This document shows, piece after piece, positions 37,801 through 47,043 of a stretch of DNA of 64,000 bases. Both the position numbers and the translations under genes were made by a program. The notes below the pieces were generated by a model that saw only the letters and a program-made list of their open reading frames with translations, was not told the origin of the DNA and did not search any database. The stretch comes from Erythroxylum novogranatense (lineage: Eukaryota > Streptophyta > Magnoliopsida > Malpighiales > Erythroxylaceae), in NCBI GenBank assembly GCA_029891385.1, contig CM057228.1, positions 34,599,023-34,663,022 on the forward strand, written 5' to 3'. The stretch's first letter is position 1. Every line of letters begins with the position of its first letter.

Positions 37801-38894
37801 CGCTGTCTCTATGTGTATAGCCTTCTCCAGTGCTGCCCATTAGTGTACGGAGTCCGATTTCGACTCCTTCACCCCTTTCATCCCCATCTCCGTGTTTCGA
37901 GCAGAGATCGGATGAAAGAATGTGAAGACGTATGTCAAGACGCCGCTTCGACATTTGAATACGTTGGTTTTGAGAAATTTGGATCTTGTGTATGAATATG
38001 TTTATGACTTTAGATAAGTTTGGAAAATGTATTTGTGTATAAAGTTGAGTTTTGTGAATGACCGTAAAATCAGATATGAAATTATGGATAATCTGGGATA
38101 TATATGTATGATGATTTGGGAATTTGATTGAGTTATGAGAGTGGTATGTTGATTTGAGAATTATGGAAGTGTTAGGTTTAAATGTGCGTTTACATTGGTG
38201 TTCGGATTCGGACGGAGTGTATGATGATTTTGAGTGTGTTTGGGATTATAGAAGTTTTTGAACCTCGCAGTTTGGGTTAGATAAAAGCACCGTTATGTCA
38301 CCAAATTTCGATAAAATCTGGATAAAATGTAATTTGAGATTGGTATGGATTTATATAAGATTATGTATGACCGTATGGATTGAAGATGATTTGGATGTGA
38401 TTGAGTAACGAGAAAAGAAATGAGACTAAGAAAAGAAAAAAAAAATTTCATACCGGATTTTGAGACGCCTTAAGGTTTCAACTCGACTATGATCATTCGA
38501 TAAGTTTTCTTTGATTATTGTTTCCGATGTCGGATGTGTCCGCTTTGATTTCGCTTTAAGCTTTGCAACTGCTCGCTTGATTCGATTAGTATTTGCTTCC
38601 GCTTGCATTTGCTTCCGCTTCGCTACTTTCGGATTTGTTCGCTTCCGCATTTTGTTTACGATTCGTCGAAACTTTCCGAGTATTTGTTTCGCTCCGATGA
38701 TTCGATTTGTATTCCGATTAGCGATTTCTCGCTTTTCAATTTTCCATTTTTTCGTTTCGTCTTTCAGTTGGGATCCGGTTCCCGGATCGGGTCCCAACAT
38801 TTATGGTATCAGAGCAAGAAGAGTTTATAAGGAATCATGCGTTCGTATGAGGGAATCTGTATGCATAGTTGGATTTCGGAAACGGGATCCAACA
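34811..38894 (+). mobile_element. Array LTR6, right-hand terminal LTR with internal deletion (4084 bp)
   Basis: Colinear with the other LTRs except for a deletion of about 350 bp near 37870: 'actccttcac' joins directly to 'ccctttcatcc', which are separated by ~350 bp in LTR1 (6903 and 7266). CAC is shared at both sides of the join. It ends at 38894 with ATCCAACA, the second of the three LTR-end copies, so it includes one TGGTATCAGAGC (38804-38815) inside the LTR. AGAAA and Athila sequence follow directly. Confidence 0.88.
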
Positions 38895-38899
38895 AGAAA
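38895..38899. other. Right target-site duplication AGAAA of the tandem-LTR array
   Basis: This directly follows the terminal CA at 38893-38894 and matches 3786-3790. The duplication belongs to Athila codons around Glu-Lys-Cys-His-Phe. Confidence 0.9.
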
Positions 38900-40843
38900 A
38901 GTGTCACTTCATGGTCCAAAAGGGAATTGTATTGGGCCATAAGATCTCAAGCAAGGGGATTAAGGTGGATCTAGATAAGACCAAAGTAATTGAAAAGTTA
39001 CGACCTCCCACTAACATCGAGGGCATCCGAGCCTTCCTTAGTCATGCAGGGTTCTACATACGGTTTATCAAGGATTTTTTTTCTTATCACTAGACCCTTA
39101 ACTCATTTATTAGTTAAAGATGTACCTTTTGTTTTTTATGATGCTTGTTTGGACGCTTTTAACAGGTTGAAGAAGGCATTTATATTAGCACCCATTCTAA
39201 CATCATCAGATTGGTCTCTTCCTTTCAGGATTGTTAGTGATGTAAGCGATCATACCATTGGTTGTGTCCTTAGTCAACAAAAGGAAAAGAGGCTACATGT
39301 CATCTATTACGTAAGCTAGACCTTGACAGGAACACAACTAATTTACACAACTTCGAAAAAGGAGTTGCTTGTTGTGATATTTGCATAAAAGAAATTTTGT
39401 TCTTATCTTTTAGGCTCACATGTTATTATTTTTACAGATCATGCAGCATTGCGATATCTTTTTGCGAAGAAAGATGCCAAATCTATAAACTTATCCAGTG
39501 GGACTTCTACTCTAAGAATTCAACATTGAGATTAAAGACAAGAAGGGAGCAGAAAATTTTGTAGTTGACCACCTTTTGAGACTTGAAGGAAGGCACCATA
39601 AAGAAGAAGAGGAAATTGAGGCGAGCTTTCCTGATGAGGCTTTAATGATGGCAGATAATCCTTTTCGTCCTTGGTTTGGAGATATTGCAAACTACCTCTT
39701 AGGTAGTATTCTTCCTTCCAATCTTTCTTATCAACAAAGCAAGCAGTTTATAGTTCAATTTTCTCATTATATTTGGGATGAATTTGTATTGTATAAGATA
39801 TGTGCTGATAGTGGGATTCGCAGTTGTATCCCGAAGATGAAATGCCTGAGATTTTGATGCAAGATTATAGTTCACCTTATGTAGGGCATTATGGAGCTAA
39901 CAAGACTGCAACTCAGATCTTAGAGTGTGGATTTTATTGGTCGACCTTATTCAAGGATGTTCGAAACTTTGTGCTAAAGTGTGATAGGTGTCAAAGAGTA
40001 GGCAACATATCGAAGAAGGATGATATGCCGCTTAACATCATGGAGGTGGAGATATTTTATGTGTGGGGTTTGGACTTCATAGGACCATTCCCATCCTCTT
40101 CAGGTAACACTTACGTATTAGTTAGAGTTGATTATATTTCCAGGTGGGTTGAAGCTATAGCTACTCCAACTAATGACTAGTGGTTCAAAAGTTCATCAAG
40201 AAGGCCTTATGAGATTTGGAAAGTGATTATAAATGATGGAAGGAGCCATTTTTGCAAAAAATTGTTTAAGGCTCTTCTGAAAAGATACAATGTTCATTAT
40301 AAAACTGTGACTACTTACCACCCTCAAACTAATGGTCAAGTGGAGGTGGTTAACAGAGAGCTAAAAAAGATTTTAGAGAAGGTAGTGACCACCTCAAGAA
40401 AGGATTGGGCATTGAAGCTAGATGACACCCTATGGGCTTACAGAACAGCTTTCAAGACACCCATAAGAACTATTCCATATAGAATTGTGTATGGAAAAAC
40501 GTGCCACTTACCTTTAGAGTTGGAGCATTGGACCTATTGGGCCGTTAGGAAGTTGAACATGGATTGAAAGCTTGTGGGTGAGAAAAGATTGTTACAATTT
40601 GGTGAATTAGAATAATTGAGGTTTAATGCTTATGAAAATACTAAGTTGAGCAAGGAAAGGACAAAGAAGTGGCATGATGTTCACATTAAAAAAAGGAGTT
40701 CAAGAGTAAGGACTTGGTACTTTGCTGTAATTCAATACTTCAATTATTTCTCAGAAACCTCAAGTCAGGATAGAGTGGACCCTTCAAGGTTATTCAGGTG
40801 TTTCCCCATAGAGCTTTGGAGTTAGAAAATGAAAAGGGTGAAG
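38895..40843 (+). pseudogene. Athila-type pol fragment (end of RT, RNase H, integrase)
   Basis: This continues the gene broken at 3790. The order is the RT thumb (CHFMVQKGIVLGHKIS, GIRAFLSHAGFYIRFIKDF), RNase H (DHAALRYLFAKKDAKS near 39435), a linker with PWFGDIANYLLGS (39670), then the integrase. The integrase has its zinc finger with [13 protein letters not shown] and [17 protein letters not shown] (39880-40030), core motifs [13 protein letters not shown] and [16 protein letters not shown], and YHPQTNGQVEVVNREL (40315-40360). Several stops and frameshifts separate the pieces, for example around 39090, 39320, 39850 and 40180. Codons between stops still read well, so the decay is moderate. 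The TRIM at 40844 interrupts the tail. Confidence 0.92.
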
Positions 40844-41263
40844 TGTGAGATCCCACATCAATTAGAGAGGAGAACGAAGTACGTCTTATAAGGGTATAGA
40901 TGTCTTTTTCCCATAAAAACATTTTTTTTAGGTGTGGGAAGAGCAAACCAGTGAGGGCCTTGGCCCGATGGGCAACCCAAAGCAGACAATATTTGTGCAC
41001 AGGTAATCTGAGCTGTTACAAATGGTATCAGAGCCAATTCTTGACTTGTTGTACCAACGAGGACAATAGGCCCCAAAGTGGTGGATATTGTGAGATCCTA
41101 CATTAGTTAGAGAGGAAAATGAAATACGCCTTATAAGAATATAGATACCTCTTCCCTATAGGGGCATTTTTTGGGTGTGAGAAGAGCAAAACCGTGAGGG
41201 CCTTGACCTGATGGGCAATCTAAAGTAGACAATATCTATGGGCAGGTGGTCTGGGCTGTTACA
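40844..41263 (+). mobile_element. TRIM (terminal-repeat retrotransposon in miniature), 420 bp
   Basis: Two direct repeats, 40844-41020 (177 bp) and 41089-41263 (175 bp), both start TGTGAGATCC and end GCTGTTACA. A perfect TGGTATCAGAGCCA primer-binding site (41023-41036) follows the first repeat. The spacer is only 68 bp and ends in a purine-rich 'aaagtggtggat'. These are the defining features of a TRIM. The two repeats differ at many positions, so the insertion is old. Possible imperfect target duplications are tgaag and taagg. Athila coding sense runs into it on the left (ELENEKGEV) and out on the right (KAFKVNEYRCKLYYG). The open frames of 68-72 codons here are chance frames. Confidence 0.9.
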
Positions 41264-41852
41264 TAAGGCATTCAAGGTCAATGAGTATAGATGCAAGCTA
41301 TACTATGGGAAATCATACTCACAAAAAAGGGAATTCATATTTTTCCTTTCATCCACTTCTTCATGAAAGCATATGAAATGATCAAGCTAATGACCTTAAC
41401 TTAGCATGTTTACCTTTTTTTTGCTTGCTTTTGTGTACTTGTGTGTTTGATTTGTTTGGTTTTGATTGTGTTTAGATTGAATTTTTTTTTAGTTTGAACT
41501 TGTGTTCTTTTCAAATTTCTTGTTGGATAGTTGATTTTGATGTGTTGGTAGGTTGATTGAATGTTAGGAAAGCATGTTAAGCTTAAATGAAGAATAAGAA
41601 GTTCAAAAAAATAGATAATCCATGATCATGGGAATTGGGTTGATTCCCACAAACGTGAGAAAGCTTTCCAGAAACTTTCTGGAGCCTTAACCCATGATCG
41701 TGAAAATGAACCCATTTTCCAAGAGCATGGGACGGATTTCTAAAAGCTTTTTAGAGCCTTAACCACAATCATGGAAATCATAGTGATTTCCACGATCATG
41801 GGATCCTTCAACAAAATTTTTTTTGCCTATTTTTGCAAATTTTTCGTCTTCA
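41264..41852 (+). mobile_element. Athila post-integrase tail and spacer
   Basis: The first ~60 bp still read as the Athila integrase tail; the rest is AT-rich spacer before the env-like frame. It contains the imperfect palindromes described separately (41620-41810). No other gene is seen. Confidence 0.7.
41620..41810. repeat. CCATGATCATGG-type palindromes, first cluster
   Basis: A perfect 12-bp palindrome CCATGATCATGG at 41620-41631 is followed by variants cccatgatcgtg (~41691), cacaatcatgg (~41765) and ccacgatcatggg (~41798), separated by 'ttaacc'-containing spacers and a ctttccagaaactttctgg segment. A second cluster lies ~3 kb downstream. Confidence 0.8.
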
Positions 41853-42994
41853 ATGGCTCCAAAGAAACTTGTCGCTCAAAAACCCATCGACCAATTGTGT
41901 TAACAAGTCTTCAGTGAAGGTAAAACCAATATAGCGGCAAATTTTTGTGCCCTATTTTCAATTTTTTTAAAAGAAAAAAGGTGTGCAATTTTGGGACTTT
42001 AAAGATAGAGAATTACTACCTCTGTACTTTGATTTTGAATTGTTAGAAACTCTAGGTTTAAGGCATAATATTGAATGATTAGCTGGGGTAGGTTAATTCG
42101 TTGTGATATACCAATATACCCCATGATGATTGTTGAATTTTTTACCACTATGCGTTATAATCCTAAAATGGATACATTTTGGTTTAAAATAGGTCATCAT
42201 GTTTATAAGCTTGATTATACAGTCATTCGTGTACTTTTTGACTTGTCAAACACTAAAATTTTAGACAACTTCTATGTGGATGACTATTGGAAAAGCCTTA
42301 TAGGTGAAAACACGTTTAATTCTAGGAATGCACCAAACACCTTAAATCATAGCACTGAGCACTTATTGCTTTAGAAATTTATATGCTTAATTGTCTTTAA
42401 TAAAACTGAAAACAATAAGTGTTCTGCTAAGAAACTTTTCTTTCTTTGGTGCAGGGATCGCAAAGTTAAAATAAATACCCTGTATTGCATTTTTAGGTCT
42501 ATTGTGAGTTACATGAATAAGAAAATCTCATATTTGGGTACAGCTTATATTGTCATTGCTTTGGCTTCGTTTTATTATCTTGATGTAGATACTGTGTGTA
42601 CTACTAACTATGATGCCTTCGATGTATCATATTTAAGACGCTCTAAAATTTTGGAGCTTCATAGAAATCCTCAGATGAGTACTACGGTTAAGAACAAGAA
42701 GGGAAAGAACACAGTCATGTCTCAACCATCCACCTCTTAGGCACCATCGAAGTCCTAAGAAGAAGCATTCGAAGAGGAACCAACAGTAGCAATAAGTGTT
42801 GATCAATTTCAGCAAATTCTTAACCAAATGACTGCAAATCAACAACAAATGATGTTGCAGATCAATGAGCAAAGAAACCAAATGCGACAAGTAAACAAGG
42901 AGTAGTGGTACATGAAGAAGAAATTTCTCAAGTTCATCCAGGAAAAGAACATTGAACTCCCCTCCCCTACGCCTTCACCACCTCAATCACCATA
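41853..42994 (+). pseudogene. Athila env-like / ATHILA ORF1-type protein, decayed
   Basis: Starts at an ATG (MAPKKLVAQKP, with acidic and hydrophobic residues following). A stretch like DFELLETLGLRHNIE (~42030-42075) comes next, then IRCDIPIYPMMIVEFFTTM and DTFWFKIGHHVYKLDYTVI (42075-42240), the pattern of the ATHILA ORF1 domain found downstream of pol in Athila elements. The C-terminal part is Gln-rich and likely coiled coil (DQFQQILNQMTANQQQMML, ~42800). There is at least one frameshift near 42075 and several in-frame stops (for example 42738 and 42903). It lies ~1 kb after integrase, the expected place. Function of this protein class is not established; 'env-like' is a positional name. Confidence 0.8.
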
Positions 42995-44419
42995 AGCCTT
43001 CTTACCCTTTACTTTTATCTTGTTTTATTTACTTTATTAGTTGTGCTATTTGTTTCCTTGGTTGATGTTGTGTTTGATGTTTTAATTTCATTTTATGGTT
43101 GTCTTGTCACATTAAGGACAATATGCTGTCCACAAGTGGGGAGGTGACATTTGCCTTGTCAATTGCATCATTTAAATTTGTTTTATTTACTATTTAGGAT
43201 GCATGTTTTAGGCATATTAGGTTGTTGTTTGATGTTGTGTTGTGTAAAACAATGGAACCACACTTAAATCATTTTTTATGTGTTTTACCATGGGATTATG
43301 TCATGCTAGTTGGAATAAGATTGAATGCATGCTTGAACTTAGATTAGGACTTAAGTACAGAGCGAATCATGTTGAGTGATGAAAAGTAGTTAGTTGCATA
43401 AGCTTACTCAAAATATAACACTTGAGCAATGAGGTAGTGTAGAGATGTTTAATGAATTTTCATTTGAGCCAATGTGAGGATTAAGCTTATATGACTCCGT
43501 CTATAGTCATTTTATTTCTTTGAGTGTGTGATGCCCCTTTAGGTTACTACCTTCAGAACTTACTTTGAATCGGTTTGAGTGGATGAATGCTTAATAGAAA
43601 TGATTAAGGCCTTTTTTGTGATAACCCTTGGCTTAATGACCTACACTTGTCATTATCCCTTGTTAGCCCCGTTGAGCCTTAAACCTTTTGTTTCTTCAAA
43701 ACACTTCATAAGCTTAGTAAAGTATTAAGTGATACGCTAGTTTAGGATTTTTGGTACAAATTTTGTCTTTCCGAGATGAGTTGAGTTATAGTTATAATCT
43801 TCGATCACAATGAATCTAGATGTTATTTTGTTTGTTATTGCTTCAATTATATAAAAAAGAAAAAAAGAAAAGAAAAAGGAAGAACTTTTTGGTAGCATCA
43901 ATATGTGTGAAGTAGAAGTATATTTACATTTGTATATCTAATAATATGTTTTATAACCCTTTGTTCACTTATTACTTTGTGCATGCTTGTGTTAAACCCT
44001 TTACCTCTTTTGACTCACCTTAACCCATACCACATTACAACCCGAAACAAGCCCTTTTAATCTATTTATGCATGTAATCATTATAGAGGAGAATTGGTGT
44101 ATTAACAAGCTTGGTAATTTAGTTTCTTATAGGGAGGTTGAGCGAAATATTGACCATCAAACAATTAAGAGAAATGAGTGAAATCGTGAGGAAGATTCAT
44201 TATTTGTTTATACTTATCTTTGAGTGATGGTGCCATAAATTGAGTTTGCTTACGTACACTAATGAAAAGTAGTCATGATATATATAATAGCTTGATATTT
44301 GAGTTGGCTAAACTTTGAGGGATTGCATGCTTTGATCTATATGAAAATGAAATGTTAGAATTGATTGGTTGTGTTTTATTTTTCTTAAGGATAAGCAAGG
44401 ATTTAAGTGTGGGGAAGTT
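42995..44419 (+). mobile_element. Athila 3' untranslated region
   Basis: No gene is seen. Landmarks are a short inverted repeat GGACAATATGCTGTCC followed by acaagtggggagg (43113-43143), which resembles the purine-rich block after the ORF in Athila elements, a purine tract at 43853-43885, and a second 'taagtgtggggaag' block (44404-44417) just before the LTR. Duplicated purine-rich blocks are usual in this lineage as I know it. Confidence 0.65.
44404..44419 (+). promoter_or_regulatory. Probable Athila polypurine tract
   Basis: GTGTGGGGAAG followed by 'tttatagttgtgca' fits the Athila pattern of purine tract then LTR start (TGATAGTTGTGCA-like, with the first bases mutated here). Confidence 0.55.
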
Positions 44420-45427
44420 TATAGTTGTGCATTAGTATATGTTTTTCTAAGTATTTGGTATGTGTTTCTTGCATGATAGGTTAATATTATTGTGTTTTAG
44501 CACTTGTTTTATGTGTTTTATTTTAGTTTGATCTTCATGGTTGTTCTTTTGTATTTGATATTGGTTTAGGGTAAGAATTGATCATTTTGGCGTAGGAATA
44601 GAGGGTGGACACCTTTGTGATTAAGCTAGGGACCAAGAGAAGAGAAGAGAAGTGGAGCTACTGAAAAAAAAAGAACCCATGACCGTGGAAAAGAGCATAT
44701 GTTCCACGATCTAGGGAAATCTATAGAGAAATTTTCTATTAATTTAACCCATGATCATGGGAAGCACAAATATAATTCCCACAATTGTGGGAACTAAAAG
44801 TTGAAGAGAAACAGGGGTTTCATGTTTTTTTTAGGTTTTCGTGACTTTATAAGACAGAATTCTGAGAGCTGCCAAAGGGTCGTGGAACTTGTTTCCTAGA
44901 GCTAAAAGACATATTGAGAGCCTAAAGATAGAGGGAGATTAAACGTTTCATTCCTGATTGGGCAAAGAGCACCCCGTCATTCAAATTTTCCAAATTGGGC
45001 AAAGAAGAGGAGGAGATGCCCCATCCAGTCTTATTTTGATGTCTTTTTCTTTTAGCATGTTTATCATGGATTATTTCATTGTTGGGGATGTTATGGTTAT
45101 TATGATTGGCTAAAATAATTTTTAGGGCTTCTTGTTAAACTATTTGTGAACCTCTGGTTATTGATTTAATGATATAGATGTTTGTGTTATTTACTATGTT
45201 TAAACCTTGCGATAAATTAAGAGTGTGAGCTTAGTAATTTGTATAAATTGTGTAATGAGAGTTGACAATTAATAAACCTATAAATAACAAGTTATTGATT
45301 TATTAGGAAGAGATTTCAATAGATCAATACATTGCGTATAGGATAGCTTCGTATCTAGTTGAATGTTTAGGAAAGGTTTTGCACATCGAGAGATCCTAAA
45401 GTTAATTCTAATTTATTTAACTAGTGA
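44420..45427 (+). mobile_element. Athila 3' LTR, interrupted at its right end
   Basis: Begins after the purine tract and ends where the next LTR starts (45428). It holds a second palindrome cluster (44676-44800) and an LTR-like tail 'gcacatcgagagatcctaaagttaa' (45380-45405) similar to the terminal part of Athila LTRs. The left LTR and the rest of this one are not in the window. Confidence 0.65.
44676..44800. repeat. CCATGATCATGG-type palindromes, second cluster
   Basis: Contains cccatgaccgtgg (~44676), ttccacgatctaggg (~44701), the perfect CCATGATCATGG again (44749-44760) and cccacaattgtggg (~44781). The same core palindrome thus occurs in the Athila LTR and in the pol-env spacer. Confidence 0.8.
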
Positions 45428-45974
45428 TGTAACATCCCATCACTGATGGGAAGGGTAGAATAGTAATTTTGAGTAGTCAATGGGCGTTTAGAAATGCCTT
45501 TACATGTTCATGCATAATTTTGCATTCCTATACATGTGAATAGCGAATTTTGCACATGAAAAATGACTGTACATGCATTCATGTCATTTCCCAGTATAAG
45601 TGTGAAGAAATGTGATTGTAAATTAATGTGATTTGTGCGTATGAAAAATTAAGTTGGAAAGGGTCATTGAGATTTTTGAATTTTTGTATAATTTTAGAAA
45701 TTGTTTTTCTGAAATTTCAGGGTAATTTTCGGACTAGGAAAAATGTCAAGTGGAAGACTGATTGCTTCCCAGTAGTGGAAATGACTGTCCAATGGCACTG
45801 AAAATTTAGATACATGATTTTAGGATTTATTAATTTGAGCCATTGGAATTTTGGGGACAAATTGGAGTAGAAATTGGATTTTAAGTGGAAAGAAACTAGG
45901 AGGGCATTTTAGAGTGTGACATGTGGCAAGTGACATTTGTCACTTGCCTTGAAGTGAATCACACGTTATTACAA
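45428..45974 (+). mobile_element. Left end of a TGTAACATCCC-type LTR, cut by the Sirevirus LTR
   Basis: Starts TGTAACATCCCATCACTGATGGGA, nearly the start of the LTRs at 47044 and 53774, but diverges soon after. It shares the 'acatgcattcatg.catttccc' motif at ~45570. It ends near 45975 where the minus-strand copia LTR begins; the rest is not found in the window. An imperfect palindrome 'gtggcaagtgacatttgtcacttgcc' sits near 45921-45945. Confidence 0.7.
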
Positions 45975-46888
45975 TGCTTATAATACAATATATGAATACA
46001 CAAGAAGGGGGTTGAATTGTGTATTCCCCTTTTTTTTAATCTTTCCAGAAAACGTTTTGTTAAAAACAAATTCTTTTCACAGAAACTTCGATAAGTTCGA
46101 ATTAATCAAAACTTTGAAAAACTTGTTTTGAAATAATAACAAAACTTTTAAACTTAAAGAAAGATAGAGTAGAGAGAAGTCGACACAGCAATTTTATACT
46201 GGTTCACCCCAAACCGTGGGCTACGTCTTGTCCTCAAAAGTCTTTCTGAGATTTCACTATCTCTTCAACGTTTACAAGTATTCTTTCTGAGCCTCTTCAG
46301 GTCTCTACACTCAGTATTCTTTTACTCTTAGCCTCTGCAGACTATCTGTACTACTTTCTTACAAAAGTGTTTGAACTTTGTTACAGTAACACTAGCTCTC
46401 AGCTATTTCACACAATAATCTCACAAACAAGTTTTTTTTTCGTTCGCGTATACTTAAGTCAACTAACTTTGCAATCTTCGACTTCGACTAATATATATAG
46501 CCTTCGTCTGCAACTGCTTATTGATTCTTTCTTCTTGAATCTTGCTTCTTGAATCTTGAAAGAAACAGTTAATCAGTTGAGTTCTGTAACTAACTCGAAC
46601 TGACTCTTGCGTCTGCTTTTGAATTCTTTGTCTGCTTTTGAATTCTGCATCTGCTTTTCTTTCTGCGTCTGCTTTTCAACTTCTGCGTCTGCTTTTCAAC
46701 TTCTGCGTCTGCTTTTCAACTTCTACGTCTGCTTTTCAATTTCTGCATCTGCTTTTCAATTATGCGTCTTCTTTTCTTTCTGCGTCTGCTTTTCTTTCTG
46801 CGTCTATTTTTCAACTTCTTCGCCTACTTTTCTTTCTTCTTTGTTATTCATCAAAATCATATATATGTAAAGTCATTTTGACTCAACA
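45975..46888 (-). mobile_element. Sirevirus-like Ty1/copia 3' LTR (minus strand)
   Basis: The inner boundary is clear: on the minus strand AAAAAGGGGGAGAT (purine tract) is followed by TGTTGAGTCAAAATG from 46888 down. The outer end near 45975 (TGCTTATAATAC on the plus strand) is my best guess. Plus-strand text 'tggttcaccccaaaccgtgg', 'ctacgtc' and 'acaagaagggggttgaattg' is typical of plant SIRE/Tork-type LTRs. It contains a 12-copy minisatellite. Confidence 0.72.
46609..46838 (-). repeat. Minisatellite in the Sirevirus LTR (~17-21 bp, about 12 copies)
   Basis: Units of type TGCGTCTGCTTTTCAACTTC are repeated head to tail about 12 times, with spacers varying between 'caacttc', 'aattc' and 'ctttc'. 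Central units (46680-46740) are almost identical; outer ones are diverged. Two overlapping open frames of 87 and 88 codons across it are by-products of the repeat. Confidence 0.88.
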
Positions 46889-46902
46889 ATCTCCCCCTTT
46901 TT
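46889..46902 (-). promoter_or_regulatory. Sirevirus polypurine tract (minus strand)
   Basis: Minus-strand AAAAAGGGGGAGAT directly before the LTR start TGTTGAGTC. The nearby 'tttgttatcatc' context is characteristic of plant copia elements. Confidence 0.8.
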
Positions 46903-47038
46903 GATGATAACAAATCATATACTTAAAAAGATGAAAAACTTATTTTCAAAACATATAAACTTATCTTCAAAACATATCTTCATGTGTATTCTTCTGACGT
47001 CTTTATTAGTTTTCCTCTTCCTCCCTCTATCTTTGTCA

Positions 47039-47043
47039 TCGAC
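47039..47043. other. Left target-site duplication TCGAC
   Basis: TCGAC precedes the LTR start at 47044 and is repeated at 56776-56780 after the second LTR. The flanks on both sides belong to the Sirevirus 3' untranslated region. Confidence 0.92.

Larger units (their letters stand above)
3791..38894 (+). mobile_element. 35.1-kb head-to-tail array of six shared giant LTRs and five short internal segments (non-autonomous gypsy-type)
   Basis: The start motif TGTTGGACCC(C)GAAC recurs at 3791, 9018, 14185, 19279, 24433 and 34811. Each copy but the last is followed ~4.4 kb later by a TG...CA LTR end, a primer-binding site, ~0.7 kb of non-coding sequence and a polypurine tract leading straight into the next LTR. 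Spacing of starts is 5227, 5167, 5094, 5154 and (with a 5257-bp nested insertion) 10378 bp. One AGAAA target duplication flanks the whole chain, so it entered as one element, or grew from one by unequal recombination. No internal segment encodes protein. The conserved 'aatttcgaggacgaaatt' block before the polypurine tract resembles the end of chromodomain-type gypsy (Tekay/Del) elements; that lineage is my inference. An assembly artefact in copy number is possible. Confidence 0.88.

Noticed and set aside
3791..38894. Centromeric or other satellite array
   Set aside because: The ~5.1-kb unit contains LTR ends, primer-binding sites and a purine tract in the proper order and the whole is flanked by a target duplication, so it is a retroelement array.
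41023..41036. tRNA gene remnant at TGGTATCAGAGCCA and similar sites
   Set aside because: Only the part complementary to the tRNA 3' end is present and it lies right after an LTR; no cloverleaf can be formed.
46609..46838. CRISPR-like regular repeats
   Set aside because: Units are contiguous and variable with no unique spacers, and the context is a plant retrotransposon LTR.
46607..46904. Two overlapping Ser/Ala/Phe/Cys-rich frames that could look like secreted peptides
   Set aside because: They are produced by the minisatellite in two frames of the same strand; no start context, and the repeat period explains the composition.
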